Below are positions 17,019 through 26,207 of a stretch of DNA of 64,000 bases, piece after piece. Where the stretch lies: NCBI GenBank assembly GCA_031367435.1, contig JANLPV010000100.1, positions 1 through 64,000 of the forward strand, read 5' to 3'. The stretch's first letter is position 1; each line of letters begins with the position of its first letter. The DNA is from WLMZ01 sp031367435 (GTDB lineage: Bacteria; Actinomycetota; Acidimicrobiia; Acidimicrobiales; Ilumatobacteraceae). The translations under genes and the position numbers were made by a program. A model generated the notes under the pieces. It saw only the letters and a program-made list of their open reading frames with translations. It did not search any database and was not told the DNA's origin.

Positions 17019-18488
17019 GTGAATGTGTTGTTGATTACCCTCGATCAATTTCGCGGCGATTGCTTGTCGGTCGCGGGACATCCGCTCGTGCGTACGCCGA
17101 ACCTCGATGAACTTGCCGCCGCTGGCGTTCGGCTGACTCGGCACTACAGCCAGGCCGCGCCGTGCGCGCCCGGCCGCGCCTGTCTCTACACCGGCATGTA
17201 TCAGATGAACAATCGAGTGGTGGCCAACGGCACGCCGCTCGATGCTCGCTTCGACAATATTGCGTTGGCGGCGCGGCGCACTGGGTATGCACCTGCGTTG
17301 TTCGGGTACACCGATCAGAGCGTCGACCCGCGTGTGGTGAGCGGTCCTGATGATCCGCGTTTGCAGCATTACAGCGGGGTTCTGCCAGGCTTCGACGCCG
17401 TGCTGCAGTTGCCGGACGATCATGAGCCGTGGCTGCAGTGGCTTCGTGAGTTGGGCTATGACAAGGTTGGTTCTGCGTACCGGGAGTTGGCCAACGAGCC
17501 GAAGCGACCTGCCGAGCACAGCGTGTCGGCGTTCTTGACGAACCACGCCATCGACTGGATCGGTCGCCAAACCGAGCCATGGTTTGCCCATCTCAGCTAC
17601 CTACGTCCGCATCCGCCGTATGCGGCCGCTGGTCACTTCTCCACGATGTATGACCCGGCCGATGTCGAGATGCCCATCGCGCCATCGGAGTTTCGTCATG
17701 TGCTGCACGACTTCGCGATGCAGTTAGAGGTCACTGCAGCGCCCACCAATCCCGACGCAATGCGCGCGCTGCGCGCCCAGTACTACGGCATGATCAGTGA
17801 GGTCGATGCGCAACTCGGGCGCGTGTGGGCCGAGCTTCGTGAGCGTGGCTTGTGGGACGACACGCTCATCGTTGTAACGGCAGATCACGGTGAGCAACTC
17901 GGCGATCACGGCCTTATCCAAAAGGTCGGCTACTTCGAGCAGAGCTATCACATTGTCGGCATCATTCGCGACCCGCTGCACCCACAGGCGCACGGTTCCG
18001 TTGTCGAAGAATTCACGGAGAACATCGACGTGTTCCCAACTATCTGCGAGGCGATCGGTGCCGAGATTCCGGCGCAGTGCGATGGGTTGCCGCTCACGCC
18101 GTTCCTTCGTGGCGAGGCACCTCCGTGGTGGCGCGATGCGGCCCATTGGGAGTTTGACTGGCGTGATATTTACATCACCAACGAGCAACACCTCTTGCCG
18201 TGGGACCGTCGACTGGAACGTCAGCACCTCGCCGTGCGTCGCGATGAGACAACGTCGTATGTGCAGTTTGGCGATGGATCTTGGATGTGCTTCGACCTCG
18301 CTGCCGACCCCACCGGCAGAACACAGATCACCGATCCAGCGCGCGTGTTGCCGCACGCGCAAGCGATGCTTACCTGGCGCTCACAACACGCCGATCGCAT
18401 CCTGACCGATGTCCTTATCGACAAGGGCGGCCGCGGTCGAATGCCCGTCGGAGTTCCCGACGGAGTGGGTGCGCGCACGGCGATCTGA
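17019..18488 (+). CDS. Sulfatase / alkaline-phosphatase superfamily hydrolase
   Basis: The start is uncertain: GTG 17019, GTG 17016 or GTG 16959. The conserved core begins VVNVLLITLDQFRGD, so I use 17019. The protein of about 489 residues has the metal-binding TLDQFRGD and the formylglycine signature C-A-P-G-R (APCAPGRACLYTG). The histidine-rich ADHGEQLGDHGL is also present. Cys conversion to formylglycine would be needed for activity. The substrate is unknown; no signal peptide is visible, suggesting a cytosolic enzyme. A second sulfatase of different subtype is at 45328. Confidence 0.85.
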   Translation: MNVLLITLDQFRGDCLSVAGHPLVRTPNLDELAAAGVRLTRHYSQAAPCAPGRACLYTGMYQMNNRVVANGTPLDARFDNIALAARRTGYAPALFGYTDQSVDPRVVSGPDDPRLQHYSGVLPGFDAVLQLPDDHEPWLQWLRELGYDKVGSAYRELANEPKRPAEHSVSAFLTNHAIDWIGRQTEPWFAHLSYLRPHPPYAAAGHFSTMYDPADVEMPIAPSEFRHVLHDFAMQLEVTAAPTNPDAMRALRAQYYGMISEVDAQLGRVWAELRERGLWDDTLIVVTADHGEQLGDHGLIQKVGYFEQSYHIVGIIRDPLHPQAHGSVVEEFTENIDVFPTICEAIGAEIPAQCDGLPLTPFLRGEAPPWWRDAAHWEFDWRDIYITNEQHLLPWDRRLERQHLAVRRDETTSYVQFGDGSWMCFDLAADPTGRTQITDPARVLPHAQAMLTWRSQHADRILTDVLIDKGGRGRMPVGVPDGVGARTAI

Positions 18489-18562
18489 TCGAGGGTGTCG
18501 GCCCGCGCTTTTGCGTGGCTAACGTGCAGAAAAACACTTGCGTGCATTGGAGAAGGTTGATC

Positions 18563-18973
18563 ATGGCAAACGAATGGGGACCCCTTTCGGCATTGGCTGG
18601 CGAATGGACTGGTGAGGGCGGCCTCGACGTCTCGTTCTCTCACGACCGGGGCGCCGTGCACAACACTCCCTATCTCGAAAAGGTCACAATGAAGCCGTTC
18701 GGTCCGGTGGACAACGGCAGCCAGCATTTGTACGGACTCGATTACAAGACGGCAATGTGGCGCGAGAGCGAAGAGAATCCGTTCCACACCGAAGTTGGCT
18801 ACTGGCTATGGGATAGCGCGACCGATGAGAACAAGTACCTTGCCGCCAAAGCCAGCTCGATCAGCTATGAAGTCACCGTCACGTTGAACGACGAAACCAC
18901 CATGCTGGTCATGAGCGAGTTCGCCGAACCGCTGGCGCATACCGATCGAAACACGATGCATCGGTTGTCATGA
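18563..18973 (+). CDS. Nitrobindin-like heme-binding beta-barrel protein, apparently shortened
   Basis: ATG 18563 follows the Shine-Dalgarno AGAAGG. The 136-residue protein starts like DUF1794/nitrobindin-type FABP-fold proteins (LSALAGEWTGEGGLDVSF, then NPFHTEVGYWLWD). It keeps the family-like C-terminus (LAHTDRNTM). Members I know are ~180-200 residues; here the stretch after GYWLWD runs directly into ENKYLAAKASSISYEVTVTL, as if ~50 residues were lost in frame. The barrel may be incomplete. It is coupled (ATGA) to the FAH gene. Confidence 0.65.
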   Translation: MANEWGPLSALAGEWTGEGGLDVSFSHDRGAVHNTPYLEKVTMKPFGPVDNGSQHLYGLDYKTAMWRESEENPFHTEVGYWLWDSATDENKYLAAKASSISYEVTVTLNDETTMLVMSEFAEPLAHTDRNTMHRLS

Positions 18974-19812
18974 CCTTTCGTTTTGTGAATGTTGCTGGGC
19001 GCAGCGCGCTCGTAGACGATGGTGACCAGTGGTTCGACCTCGGCCGTCTCACCGACGGCCGCGTGTCGCACGATCCGATGCTGGCTCTCGCCGACGGTGC
19101 AGGTCTGCACGCGGCGGCACGCGGTTTGGCAAGTGCGACTCCTGATGGCGATCTCGCGACCGCACACCTGCTGGCACCTGTGCCGCATCCGCGCAATTGC
19201 TTGGCGGTCGGGCTGAATTATCGAAGCCACGCAGCAGAATCGGGGATGGATCTCCCGACGCAGCCGTTGGTGTTCACCAAGTTTCCAAGCTGCATCGTTG
19301 GTCCCGATGCCGTCGTTGAGCTGCGCAGCGCGGCTGCGGACTGGGAAGTTGAGCTTGTGGTTGTGATCGGCACGGGTGGCCGAGACATTGCTGCCGCAGA
19401 TGCGTGGAGTCACGTCGTGGGCGTCACCATCGGGCAGGACATCTCCGACCGTGCCCTGCAATTTGCAGCGAAACCGCCGCATTTCGATCTCGGGAAATCT
19501 CGCGATGGCTACGGCCCGATCGGTCCGGTTCTCGTTTCGGTCGACAGCGTCACCAACCCCGACGACCTCGCGCTGACATGCGATGTCAATGGCGTGCGCC
19601 GTCAAGACGATCGCACATCGAATCTGATCTTCACCGTGCCGGTGCTCATCGAATATCTGTCGGGCATCATGACGTTGGCACCCGGCGACATCATCTTCAC
19701 GGGCACCCCTGCTGGAGTGGGTGTCAGCACCGGCACGTTCTTGCAGCCCGGCGACGTGATTGTGTCGACCATCAAAGGGATCGGCACCCTCACCACCACG
19801 TGTGTGGCCTAA
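18970..19812 (+). CDS. Fumarylacetoacetate hydrolase-family protein
   Basis: The 280-residue protein has the FAH C-terminal-domain signature: NCLAVGLNYRSHAAESG, KFPSCIVGP, the acidic metal ligands in DWEVELVVVIG, then GVTIGQDISDR and TGTPAGVGV. Such enzymes hydrolyse or decarboxylate beta-keto acids, as in aromatic degradation. Its ATG overlaps the previous stop and its 3' end overlaps the convergent LLM gene. Confidence 0.85.
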   Translation: MTFRFVNVAGRSALVDDGDQWFDLGRLTDGRVSHDPMLALADGAGLHAAARGLASATPDGDLATAHLLAPVPHPRNCLAVGLNYRSHAAESGMDLPTQPLVFTKFPSCIVGPDAVVELRSAAADWEVELVVVIGTGGRDIAAADAWSHVVGVTIGQDISDRALQFAAKPPHFDLGKSRDGYGPIGPVLVSVDSVTNPDDLALTCDVNGVRRQDDRTSNLIFTVPVLIEYLSGIMTLAPGDIIFTGTPAGVGVSTGTFLQPGDVIVSTIKGIGTLTTTCVA

Positions 19813-20843
19813 CGCTGAGTGGTGATGCCCTGAACAGCGCGGATGACCTCGGCGAAACGACTGTCGTTCGCGGGATCTTCGGGTAGCGGAAGAATCACGC
19901 CATTGGTGAGACCACCAAACCATTGGTCGATCACCTCGGGGAGGTCGTCCCATATGGCCTGCGGTACAAGTGCGTCGATCACGTCATCGGTGACGTGCTC
20001 GTGCAACGTGTGCCACTGCTGCGTGCGGGTGATGGTTTGCAGCCGCTCACCGAGATCCTCCCAACCGTGCAGTGTGAGCGTGCGCCGGTAGGCGGGAGTT
20101 GAGTACAAGAACGCGAGGAGCCGACGATGATGCTCTCGGTTGTTGTGCACGTCGGCGATTGTGGGTCCGGTGATGTATTGGCTGCCACTCACGATCTCGA
20201 TGCTGTTGCGCTCGCGGCCAGCAAGTGCCTCGCCTTCGAGCAACGCGGGTAGGCAGATCTCGCGAAGATAGCGAGGGTTGGAGTTGGTGGGATGCGTGAC
20301 GATGCCGTCGGCGTGTGAACCTGCGAGGCGCACCATGCCCTCATTGACGCCACCCAGCCAGATCGTCGGCAGTGTCACCTCGAGCGGGCCCGGATTGAAG
20401 AAGGGTTGTAAGCGCCTGAACGAGTAGTTCGTGCTCGAGTACGACAGCGGCACTCCGTGTTGGAACGACTGCCAGATTGCGCGCAACGACTCGACGTACT
20501 CGCGCATTCGAGTGACAGGCTCGGTCCAGGGCACCGAGTAGCGGCCTTCCATGTTGGGCTTGATCTGCGTGCCGAGGCCGAGCTGAAAGCGTCCACCTGA
20601 GAAGGCGGCGAGATCCCAAGCGGCGTATGCCGTGAGCATCGGGCTGCGTGGAAAGGCCAGCACGACGCTAGTTCGAACGGTGAGCGATGTTGTGTGTTCC
20701 AGCGCGAGCAGCGATACCGCAAGGCCATCGTGCACTGTCTCGGGAACGTGCAGACCGTCGTAGCCCAGCCGTTCGACCCGCTGCGCGTAGGCGATGGTGT
20801 CGCGCAGCGAGACGCGATCGGACATACCGGCGTAAACGCGCAT
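19809..20843 (-). CDS. LLM-class F420-dependent oxidoreductase
   Basis: From ATG 20843 this is a 344-residue luciferase-like barrel (RVYAGMSD, SVVLAFPRSPMLTAYAAWDLA, GLGTQIKPNMEGRY, ADGIVTHPTNSNP). It is clearly related to the 12437-13465 product, sharing AFPRSPM, LGLGTQ and the C-terminal YSTPAY/STPNYA region. F420 is the expected cofactor. Upstream in-frame sequence is the shadow of the enoyl-CoA hydratase gene and is excluded. The enzyme likely belongs to the same leftward transcript as the hydratase and DDAH genes. Confidence 0.8.
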   Translation of the reverse strand: MRVYAGMSDRVSLRDTIAYAQRVERLGYDGLHVPETVHDGLAVSLLALEHTTSLTVRTSVVLAFPRSPMLTAYAAWDLAAFSGGRFQLGLGTQIKPNMEGRYSVPWTEPVTRMREYVESLRAIWQSFQHGVPLSYSSTNYSFRRLQPFFNPGPLEVTLPTIWLGGVNEGMVRLAGSHADGIVTHPTNSNPRYLREICLPALLEGEALAGRERNSIEIVSGSQYITGPTIADVHNNREHHRRLLAFLYSTPAYRRTLTLHGWEDLGERLQTITRTQQWHTLHEHVTDDVIDALVPQAIWDDLPEVIDQWFGGLTNGVILPLPEDPANDSRFAEVIRAVQGITTQR

Positions 20844-20847
20844 GGTG

Positions 20848-21660
20848 CTACTCGTCGCGATCGTTGGAGTTGGAGTTGGAGTCGGAGTTGGAGTTGGCAA
20901 GACGTCGTCCCGTTTCGACAATGCCCTCGCGCCGCGCGGCGAGGCCGGCCTTGTCGAAGCGCTTCGCGATCCAGCTTCGGGCATGCTCGTTCTCTCGGGT
21001 CCACGCGTCGGGCACGGGCATCTCGGCAACCTCGTCGTAGAGGGCCATGACGGCCTGCACCGCGGGCGCGGGATTCGCAGCAATTTCGGCGGCGATTGCG
21101 CGCGCTCGCACCAAGAGTTGATCGTGTTCCACGACTTCGTTGACCAGACCCCAATCGAGTGCCGTACGCGCGTCGAGAAACGCGCCCGACAACGACAGTT
21201 GTTTGGCGCGACGGATGCCGATCGCCTCTGGGAGCATCACCGTGAGCCCCCACCCCGGCAGCAACCCGACGCGTGCGTGGGTATCGGCGAAGCGCGCCCG
21301 TTCGGATGCAATGAGAAAGTCGCACGCCAGCGCAATCTCGAATCCTCCGGTGACGGCGGCCCCGTTGATGGCCCCGATGACCGGTTTGCGATGCGGCGGA
21401 ATCGCGGCGCGGTACGGCGGAGGTGGATTTGGTTCGCTGCCGCGCTCGCGAGTGGACAATTCGCGAAGGTCGAAGCCAGCGCAGAACGCAGGGTCGGCAC
21501 CCGTGAGAACGATCGCGAACACGTCGTCGCGTTCATCGCATTGCATGATCGCCGCCGGGAACGCGGCTGCGAGTTCGGGGTTGAGTGCATTGCGCGCTTC
21601 GGGTCGGTTGAGGATGACGGTCGCGATGCCATCTGCGATATCGATGAGGACGGTGCTCAT
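20848..21660 (-). CDS. Enoyl-CoA hydratase/isomerase family protein with SN-repeat tail
   Basis: The 270-residue crotonase-fold protein has DPAFCAGFDLRE, then GAAVTGGFEIALACDFLIA with the first active-site Glu. The second Glu position is not conserved (FADTHARVGLLPGWG). The last ~15 residues are an Asn/Ser/Asp tail encoded by a GTTGGA hexamer repeat, absent from typical members. The start ATG overlaps the DDAH-like stop by one base (TGATG). Confidence 0.85.
   Translation of the reverse strand: MSTVLIDIADGIATVILNRPEARNALNPELAAAFPAAIMQCDERDDVFAIVLTGADPAFCAGFDLRELSTRERGSEPNPPPPYRAAIPPHRKPVIGAINGAAVTGGFEIALACDFLIASERARFADTHARVGLLPGWGLTVMLPEAIGIRRAKQLSLSGAFLDARTALDWGLVNEVVEHDQLLVRARAIAAEIAANPAPAVQAVMALYDEVAEMPVPDAWTRENEHARSWIAKRFDKAGLAARREGIVETGRRLANSNSDSNSNSNDRDE
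20863..20898 (+). repeat. Six-fold GTTGGA hexamer repeat inside a coding end
   Basis: There are six consecutive units: GTTGGA x3, GTCGGA, GTTGGA, GTTGGC. On the minus strand they encode alternating Ser-Asn/Asp in the tail of the enoyl-CoA hydratase. Copy-number change would keep the frame. Confidence 0.9.
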
Positions 21661-22436
21661 CAGTTGGCCAACTCGCGCAGGCGCACCGAAAGGCACGTGA
21701 CGCAACCCTCGAGCTTGATGAACTCACTGATGTCGACCTGCACCGGTTCGTAACCGAGTTCTGTGAACAGTGCCGCAGTCTGCGGACAATCGGTGGACAT
21801 CAGCAGTTGGTTATTGCCGATCAGCACCACATGTGCCCCCGATTCTTCAGGCACCGAGATGAAGCGACCAAAGATGGCCGGATCGTCGATCGCGGGTAAC
21901 CAGCCAACGATGGTTCCGTCGGGTAACGCTGTGACGGCTGACTTGAGGTGCAGCACCTTCGTGAGTGGAACCGCCACCACCGTCGCCCCGATCGGTTCGA
22001 GAATCGCGCGTAGTTGGCGAATGCCTTCGGCATTGGTGCGTCCACCGCGAGCGACATACACGATGTCGCCCACCTTGAGGACGTCTCCGCCATCGAGCGT
22101 GCCTGGTGGGCGAATGCGGTTGATCGAGTACCCGAGTGACTCGACCGATTTTTCGGCGTCGATCGTTTCGGGCTTGCGTGAATCGGCACCGGGCCGCGAG
22201 ATGACTGCCACGTTTTTGAAGACCACCATCGTGTCCTCGATGAACACCGCATCGGGGCAGTCGTGTGCGGGCGGCACCTCGATGATTTCCCAACCCGCTG
22301 CCTCCAGTGCGGCGACATAACCGTGCCACTGCTGCAGGGCTTTCGCGTCGTCGACCGGAATGCGGTCAACGTGGGTGACGATGCCTTCCGTTAGTCTCGG
22401 ACCGGGACGACGTACGAGCGCTTTCATGGATGCCAT
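21660..22436 (-). CDS. Dimethylarginine dimethylaminohydrolase-like amidinotransferase
   Basis: The 258-residue protein has the guanidino-modifying landmarks: CPDAVFIEDTMVVF (substrate Glu-Asp), ISRPGADSR, GTLDGGDVLKVG, and the catalytic Cys near the end (LEGCVTCLSVRL). It should hydrolyse methylated arginine or a related guanidine to citrulline plus amine. The start is ATG 22436 or 22427 (MKALVRRP). It heads a leftward operon with the hydratase and LLM genes. Confidence 0.85.
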   Translation of the reverse strand: MASMKALVRRPGPRLTEGIVTHVDRIPVDDAKALQQWHGYVAALEAAGWEIIEVPPAHDCPDAVFIEDTMVVFKNVAVISRPGADSRKPETIDAEKSVESLGYSINRIRPPGTLDGGDVLKVGDIVYVARGGRTNAEGIRQLRAILEPIGATVVAVPLTKVLHLKSAVTALPDGTIVGWLPAIDDPAIFGRFISVPEESGAHVVLIGNNQLLMSTDCPQTAALFTELGYEPVQVDISEFIKLEGCVTCLSVRLRELAN

Positions 22437-22547
22437 TGAGCAAGGCTACGACCTGCTTGGGTCACCCGCAGAAGTGGCTCGAAACGAGCAATTTGGCTCC
22501 CGCGACACCATGCTGGTGACATATGTATAGAGATCGGAGAACCCACG

Positions 22548-23573
22548 TTGAACGGGAACGCAACCTATAGCCACCAACATGCGGGTGTCCTCACAGTCGA
22601 AGCCGTCGAAGCCCCCGAGGTCATCACCTCCGATTGGATCGACGAGCAGTTGATGCCAACGTACGAGCGCTGTGGGCTGCGTCCCGGCTTGCTCGCAGAA
22701 TTGGCAGGTATCAAAGAGCGCCGCTGGTGGGCCGACGGCGTCACCTTCGATGAAGCTGCCGCGATGGCGGGCCGCAAAGCCATAACTGCATCGGGCGTCG
22801 ACCCCGATGAGATCGGCATGCTGATCAGCACGTCGGTGTGTAAGCACTATCTCGAACCGTCGGTGGCGTGTGCCGTGCATCACGCGCTTGGGCTCCCTAC
22901 ATCGTGCACCAACTTCGACCTTGCCAACGCGTGCCTCGGCTTTGTGAGCGCGATGCATCTCGCCGCCACGGCGATCGATGCGGGGCACATCAAGTACGCG
23001 CTCATCGTCGACGGCGAAGGCAGCCGCCAGACACAGTTGGCAACCATCAAACGTCTGCAGCTCGAGAGCGCAACGGCGGTCGACGTGTTCGATGAATTCG
23101 CTTCGCTCACGTTGGGCTCGGGAGCCGCCGCAATGGTGATGGGCAACATGAACGATCATCCCGATGCACACCGCCTCCTCGGTGGAGTCGTGCGCGCCGG
23201 AACGCAACACAACAAGCTGTGTATCGGCGATCTCGAGCGGATGACCACCGATACTCGACGGCTGCTCGAGGCCGGGCTCGAGCTCGGCGTTGATTGCTGG
23301 GAAGAGGCGCGTGCCACCCACGACTGGGCGAACGGCATGGATCGTTACATCGTGCATCAGGTCAGTTCGGTACACACACGTTTGCTGTGCGAGAAGCTGA
23401 ACATCGAGCCCGAGCGAGTACCGCTCACGTATCCCAAGTTCGGCAACGTCGGTCCAGCCGCGATCCCGATCACGCTCGCGGGTGTGCAATCCGAGCTCGC
23501 GCGCGGCGAACGAGTGCTGTGCATGGGCATCGGCTCGGGCTTGAACACCAGCTTTACCGAGATTGCGTGGTGA
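22548..23573 (+). CDS. oleA: OleA, head-to-head acyl-CoA condensing thiolase
   Basis: The TTG start at 22548 is supported by GGAGA eight bases upstream. The 341-residue protein is a KAS III-like thiolase with Cys129 (NACLGF), a His in YIVHQVS and an Asn in FGNVGPAAIP. TSVCKHYLEPS is, as I recall, the OleA-type segment that supplies the extra catalytic Glu. It condenses two fatty acyl-CoAs to a 2-alkyl-3-ketoacid. The next genes are a hydrolase-ligase fusion and an NAD-dependent reductase, which identifies this as OleA rather than FabH. Confidence 0.88.
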   Translation: MNGNATYSHQHAGVLTVEAVEAPEVITSDWIDEQLMPTYERCGLRPGLLAELAGIKERRWWADGVTFDEAAAMAGRKAITASGVDPDEIGMLISTSVCKHYLEPSVACAVHHALGLPTSCTNFDLANACLGFVSAMHLAATAIDAGHIKYALIVDGEGSRQTQLATIKRLQLESATAVDVFDEFASLTLGSGAAAMVMGNMNDHPDAHRLLGGVVRAGTQHNKLCIGDLERMTTDTRRLLEAGLELGVDCWEEARATHDWANGMDRYIVHQVSSVHTRLLCEKLNIEPERVPLTYPKFGNVGPAAIPITLAGVQSELARGERVLCMGIGSGLNTSFTEIAW

Positions 23574-26197
23574 GTACGCCCGGTCGTTCCGGATGGGCAC
23601 CGCCCCTTCCGTCGGCCTCGCAGTTTCGCCGCTGGGGCGTTGATCCCGGCTGGTCACAACTCGTTTCGGTACCCGGCTCCGACGGCGTGACCCGTACCTG
23701 GCACGTGCTCGATCGTTCTCCAGCCGGTGCGGCACAACCCTTGGGCACCATCGTGTGCGTGCACGGCAATCCAACCTGGTCGTACCACTGGCGCAGCTTT
23801 CACGAACGCCTCGGCGACCGCTACCGCGTCATCGCTGTTGATCAACTCGGCATGGGCTATTCCGAGCGCACCGAGCCGCGTCGATTTGCCGAGCGCGTCA
23901 CCGACCTCGGCGATGTCCTGAAAGCGCTCGACGTCACGGGACCTGTCATTACTGCGGCATACGACTGGGGCGGGCCGATCTCTCTTGGATGGGCGTTGGG
24001 CGCAGTTGATCAGACAGCGAATCATTGGCTTGCCGGCGTCGTGCTGTGCAACACCGGCGTGGCCGTTCCGGCCGGCCGACGCGCCCCGGCGCTCATTCGC
24101 ATCGCAGCTGCCGGACCACTCACCGACTTCGTGGGTCATCGCACGCGCATCTTCGTTGATGGCACGCTGATGCTGTCGGGTCATCGTGTGTCGGCGGCCG
24201 CCCGCGATGCGTACCGGGCGCCGTACCGACACCCGGAGAACAGGCACGCGATCGCGGAGTTCGTCGCCGATGTACCGTTCACCACGCAGCATCCTTCGGC
24301 CGCTGCAATCGGTCATGTCGCCGACGCGATGCGTTCGCTCACGGTGCCCACGTTGCTGGCGTGGGGTGCGCGCGATCCGGTGTTCAACGACGATTTCGCG
24401 CTCGACGTCGCCGCGCGGGTACCCCACGCTGACCGTCATCGCTACGCGCGAATGGGTCATCTCGTCGTCGAGGAAACCGACGTAGCCGCGCTCGTCGATG
24501 GTTGGCTCGCCGAACGCGTACAGGCCAAACGGCTCGGACCTTCATCGGCACTTTCCTCATCGGCACTGTCGTCATCGGCGCGCGTGTCCGCTACTTCGAC
24601 ACCGGCTCGACCCGTGTGGGCTGGTCTCGAGGATCGTCGAGCGGACCCTTCACCGGCCTTCGTCGACGGCGCGACGGGACGATCTACCTCGTTCGTCGAG
24701 CTGCACGACCGGGTGATGGGAATCGCCGGCGGTTTGGCGGCTCTCGGTGTGCAACGCGGCGATCGTGTTGCTGTGCTCGTCGAGCCCGGGGTCGATCTGC
24801 TTGCTACTGCATACGGATGTTGGCGCGCTGGCGCGGTCACCGTCATAGCCGATCGTGGTCTCGGCCTGCGCGGACTTGGTGCGGCCATCCGCGCTGGCGA
24901 TGTTGGGTGGGTCATTGGTTCACCCAAGGCACTCGCGGCGGCGCGATTCATGCGCTGGGCACCTGGGGCAAAGCGCATCGCTGTTGGCAACCGAGCAGTG
25001 TTGGGTGCCGTTCGTACGCTCGACCAACTCGCATCGTCGGGCGCAGCGTTGCCTGTCGCTCCGGGTCCACACGATCCGGCAGCAGTTCTCTACACCTCCG
25101 GTGCCACTGGCCCCGCAAAGGGTGTGCGTTACCGACACGAGCAGATGTCGGCACAACGCGATGTGCTCGCTCTCACTTACGGCATCACCGCCTCCGATCG
25201 CTTGGTCGCGGCGTTCGCGCCGTTTGCCTTGTATGGCCCCGCGCTCGGGATCACTTCGACGATTCCGGATGTCGACGTCTCGGCGCCGGGCACACTGACG
25301 GCCGACGCGCTCGGCGCAGCTGTTGCATCAGTGGATGCCAGTATCGTGTTCGCCTCGCCAGCGGCGTTGCTCAATGTGAACCGCACGGCGCGCGGTCGCG
25401 AACCACGACTCGCTGCGCTGCGGCTGGTGTTGTCGGCTGGTGCGCCGGTGCCGATAGCGACGCTGCGCGCCACCGCGGCGCTGTGCCCGGCGGCGGAACT
25501 GCATACGCCATACGGCATGACCGAATGTCTGCCGGTAGCCGATATCGATCTGGCCGGCATCGATCTGGCTGGCACTGGTAGCAGCGAGGGCGTATGCGTG
25601 GGTGCGCCGGTCGAGGGTGTGCACGTGCTGATTGCGCCGCTCAACCTCGATGCGGATGCGTCGGTTCAGTCGTTAACCGATGGCGCGACCGGCGAGGTTC
25701 TTGTGCGTGCCCCATGGGTGAGCGACGGCTACGACCAACTCTGGCGAACCGAGCACGAGGCGCGGCCGCGCACGGCCGATGGATTGGTGTGGCATCGCTC
25801 TGGCGATGTTGGCCATCTCGACGCTCACGGGCGACTCTGGATCGAGGGCCGCAGCGTGCACGTGATTCACGCCGTGGAGGGTGCGATCACACCGGTGCCT
25901 GTTGAGGTTGCCGTCGAGCGCCTTGATGGCATCACCAGAGCCGCTGCCGTCGGTATTGGGCCAATGGGTTGTCAACAACTTGTCGTTGTGGTCGAAGATG
26001 AAAACGCCGCAATGGGAGTTGCCGGCGATGTGCTCACCGAACGGGTCCGCGCTGCAGTAGCTGGTCGCGTTGCCGCAGTGATCATCGCGAAGAGCCTGCC
26101 GGTCGACATCCGCCACAACACCAAGATCGACCGTACGTTGGTGGCCACGTGGGCCACGGCCGTACTGGCCGGCGACCGCGCGCGTTGCCCGTGGTGA
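23570..26197 (+). CDS. oleBC: OleBC fusion: beta-lactone decarboxylase plus beta-lactone synthetase
   Basis: GTG 23570 overlaps the oleA stop. Residues ~1-310 are OleB, a haloalkane-dehalogenase-like hydrolase with HGNPTWSYHWR, nucleophile D132 (YDWGG) and His near 296 (MGHLVVEE). A Ser/Ala linker follows (~320-340). Residues ~345-875 are OleC, an AMP-forming ligase fold with YTSGATGPAKG near 507 and TPYGMTEC. OleC makes the cis-beta-lactone from the OleD product and OleB removes CO2 to give the olefin. Fused OleBC is known from actinobacteria. A start further upstream would lie inside oleA. Confidence 0.88.
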   Translation: MSTPGRSGWAPPLPSASQFRRWGVDPGWSQLVSVPGSDGVTRTWHVLDRSPAGAAQPLGTIVCVHGNPTWSYHWRSFHERLGDRYRVIAVDQLGMGYSERTEPRRFAERVTDLGDVLKALDVTGPVITAAYDWGGPISLGWALGAVDQTANHWLAGVVLCNTGVAVPAGRRAPALIRIAAAGPLTDFVGHRTRIFVDGTLMLSGHRVSAAARDAYRAPYRHPENRHAIAEFVADVPFTTQHPSAAAIGHVADAMRSLTVPTLLAWGARDPVFNDDFALDVAARVPHADRHRYARMGHLVVEETDVAALVDGWLAERVQAKRLGPSSALSSSALSSSARVSATSTPARPVWAGLEDRRADPSPAFVDGATGRSTSFVELHDRVMGIAGGLAALGVQRGDRVAVLVEPGVDLLATAYGCWRAGAVTVIADRGLGLRGLGAAIRAGDVGWVIGSPKALAAARFMRWAPGAKRIAVGNRAVLGAVRTLDQLASSGAALPVAPGPHDPAAVLYTSGATGPAKGVRYRHEQMSAQRDVLALTYGITASDRLVAAFAPFALYGPALGITSTIPDVDVSAPGTLTADALGAAVASVDASIVFASPAALLNVNRTARGREPRLAALRLVLSAGAPVPIATLRATAALCPAAELHTPYGMTECLPVADIDLAGIDLAGTGSSEGVCVGAPVEGVHVLIAPLNLDADASVQSLTDGATGEVLVRAPWVSDGYDQLWRTEHEARPRTADGLVWHRSGDVGHLDAHGRLWIEGRSVHVIHAVEGAITPVPVEVAVERLDGITRAAAVGIGPMGCQQLVVVVEDENAAMGVAGDVLTERVRAAVAGRVAAVIIAKSLPVDIRHNTKIDRTLVATWATAVLAGDRARCPW

Positions 26198-26207
26198 GGT
26201 ACCGATC

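Noticed and set aside
23294..23569. N-terminal extension of the OleBC reading frame
   Set aside because: It lies wholly inside oleA in another frame; GTG 23570 overlapping the oleA stop gives a normal OleB N-terminus.
22548..23573. Assignment as FabH (fatty acid initiation) instead of OleA
   Set aside because: The immediate OleBC fusion and OleD genes and the extra YLEPS segment fit OleA.
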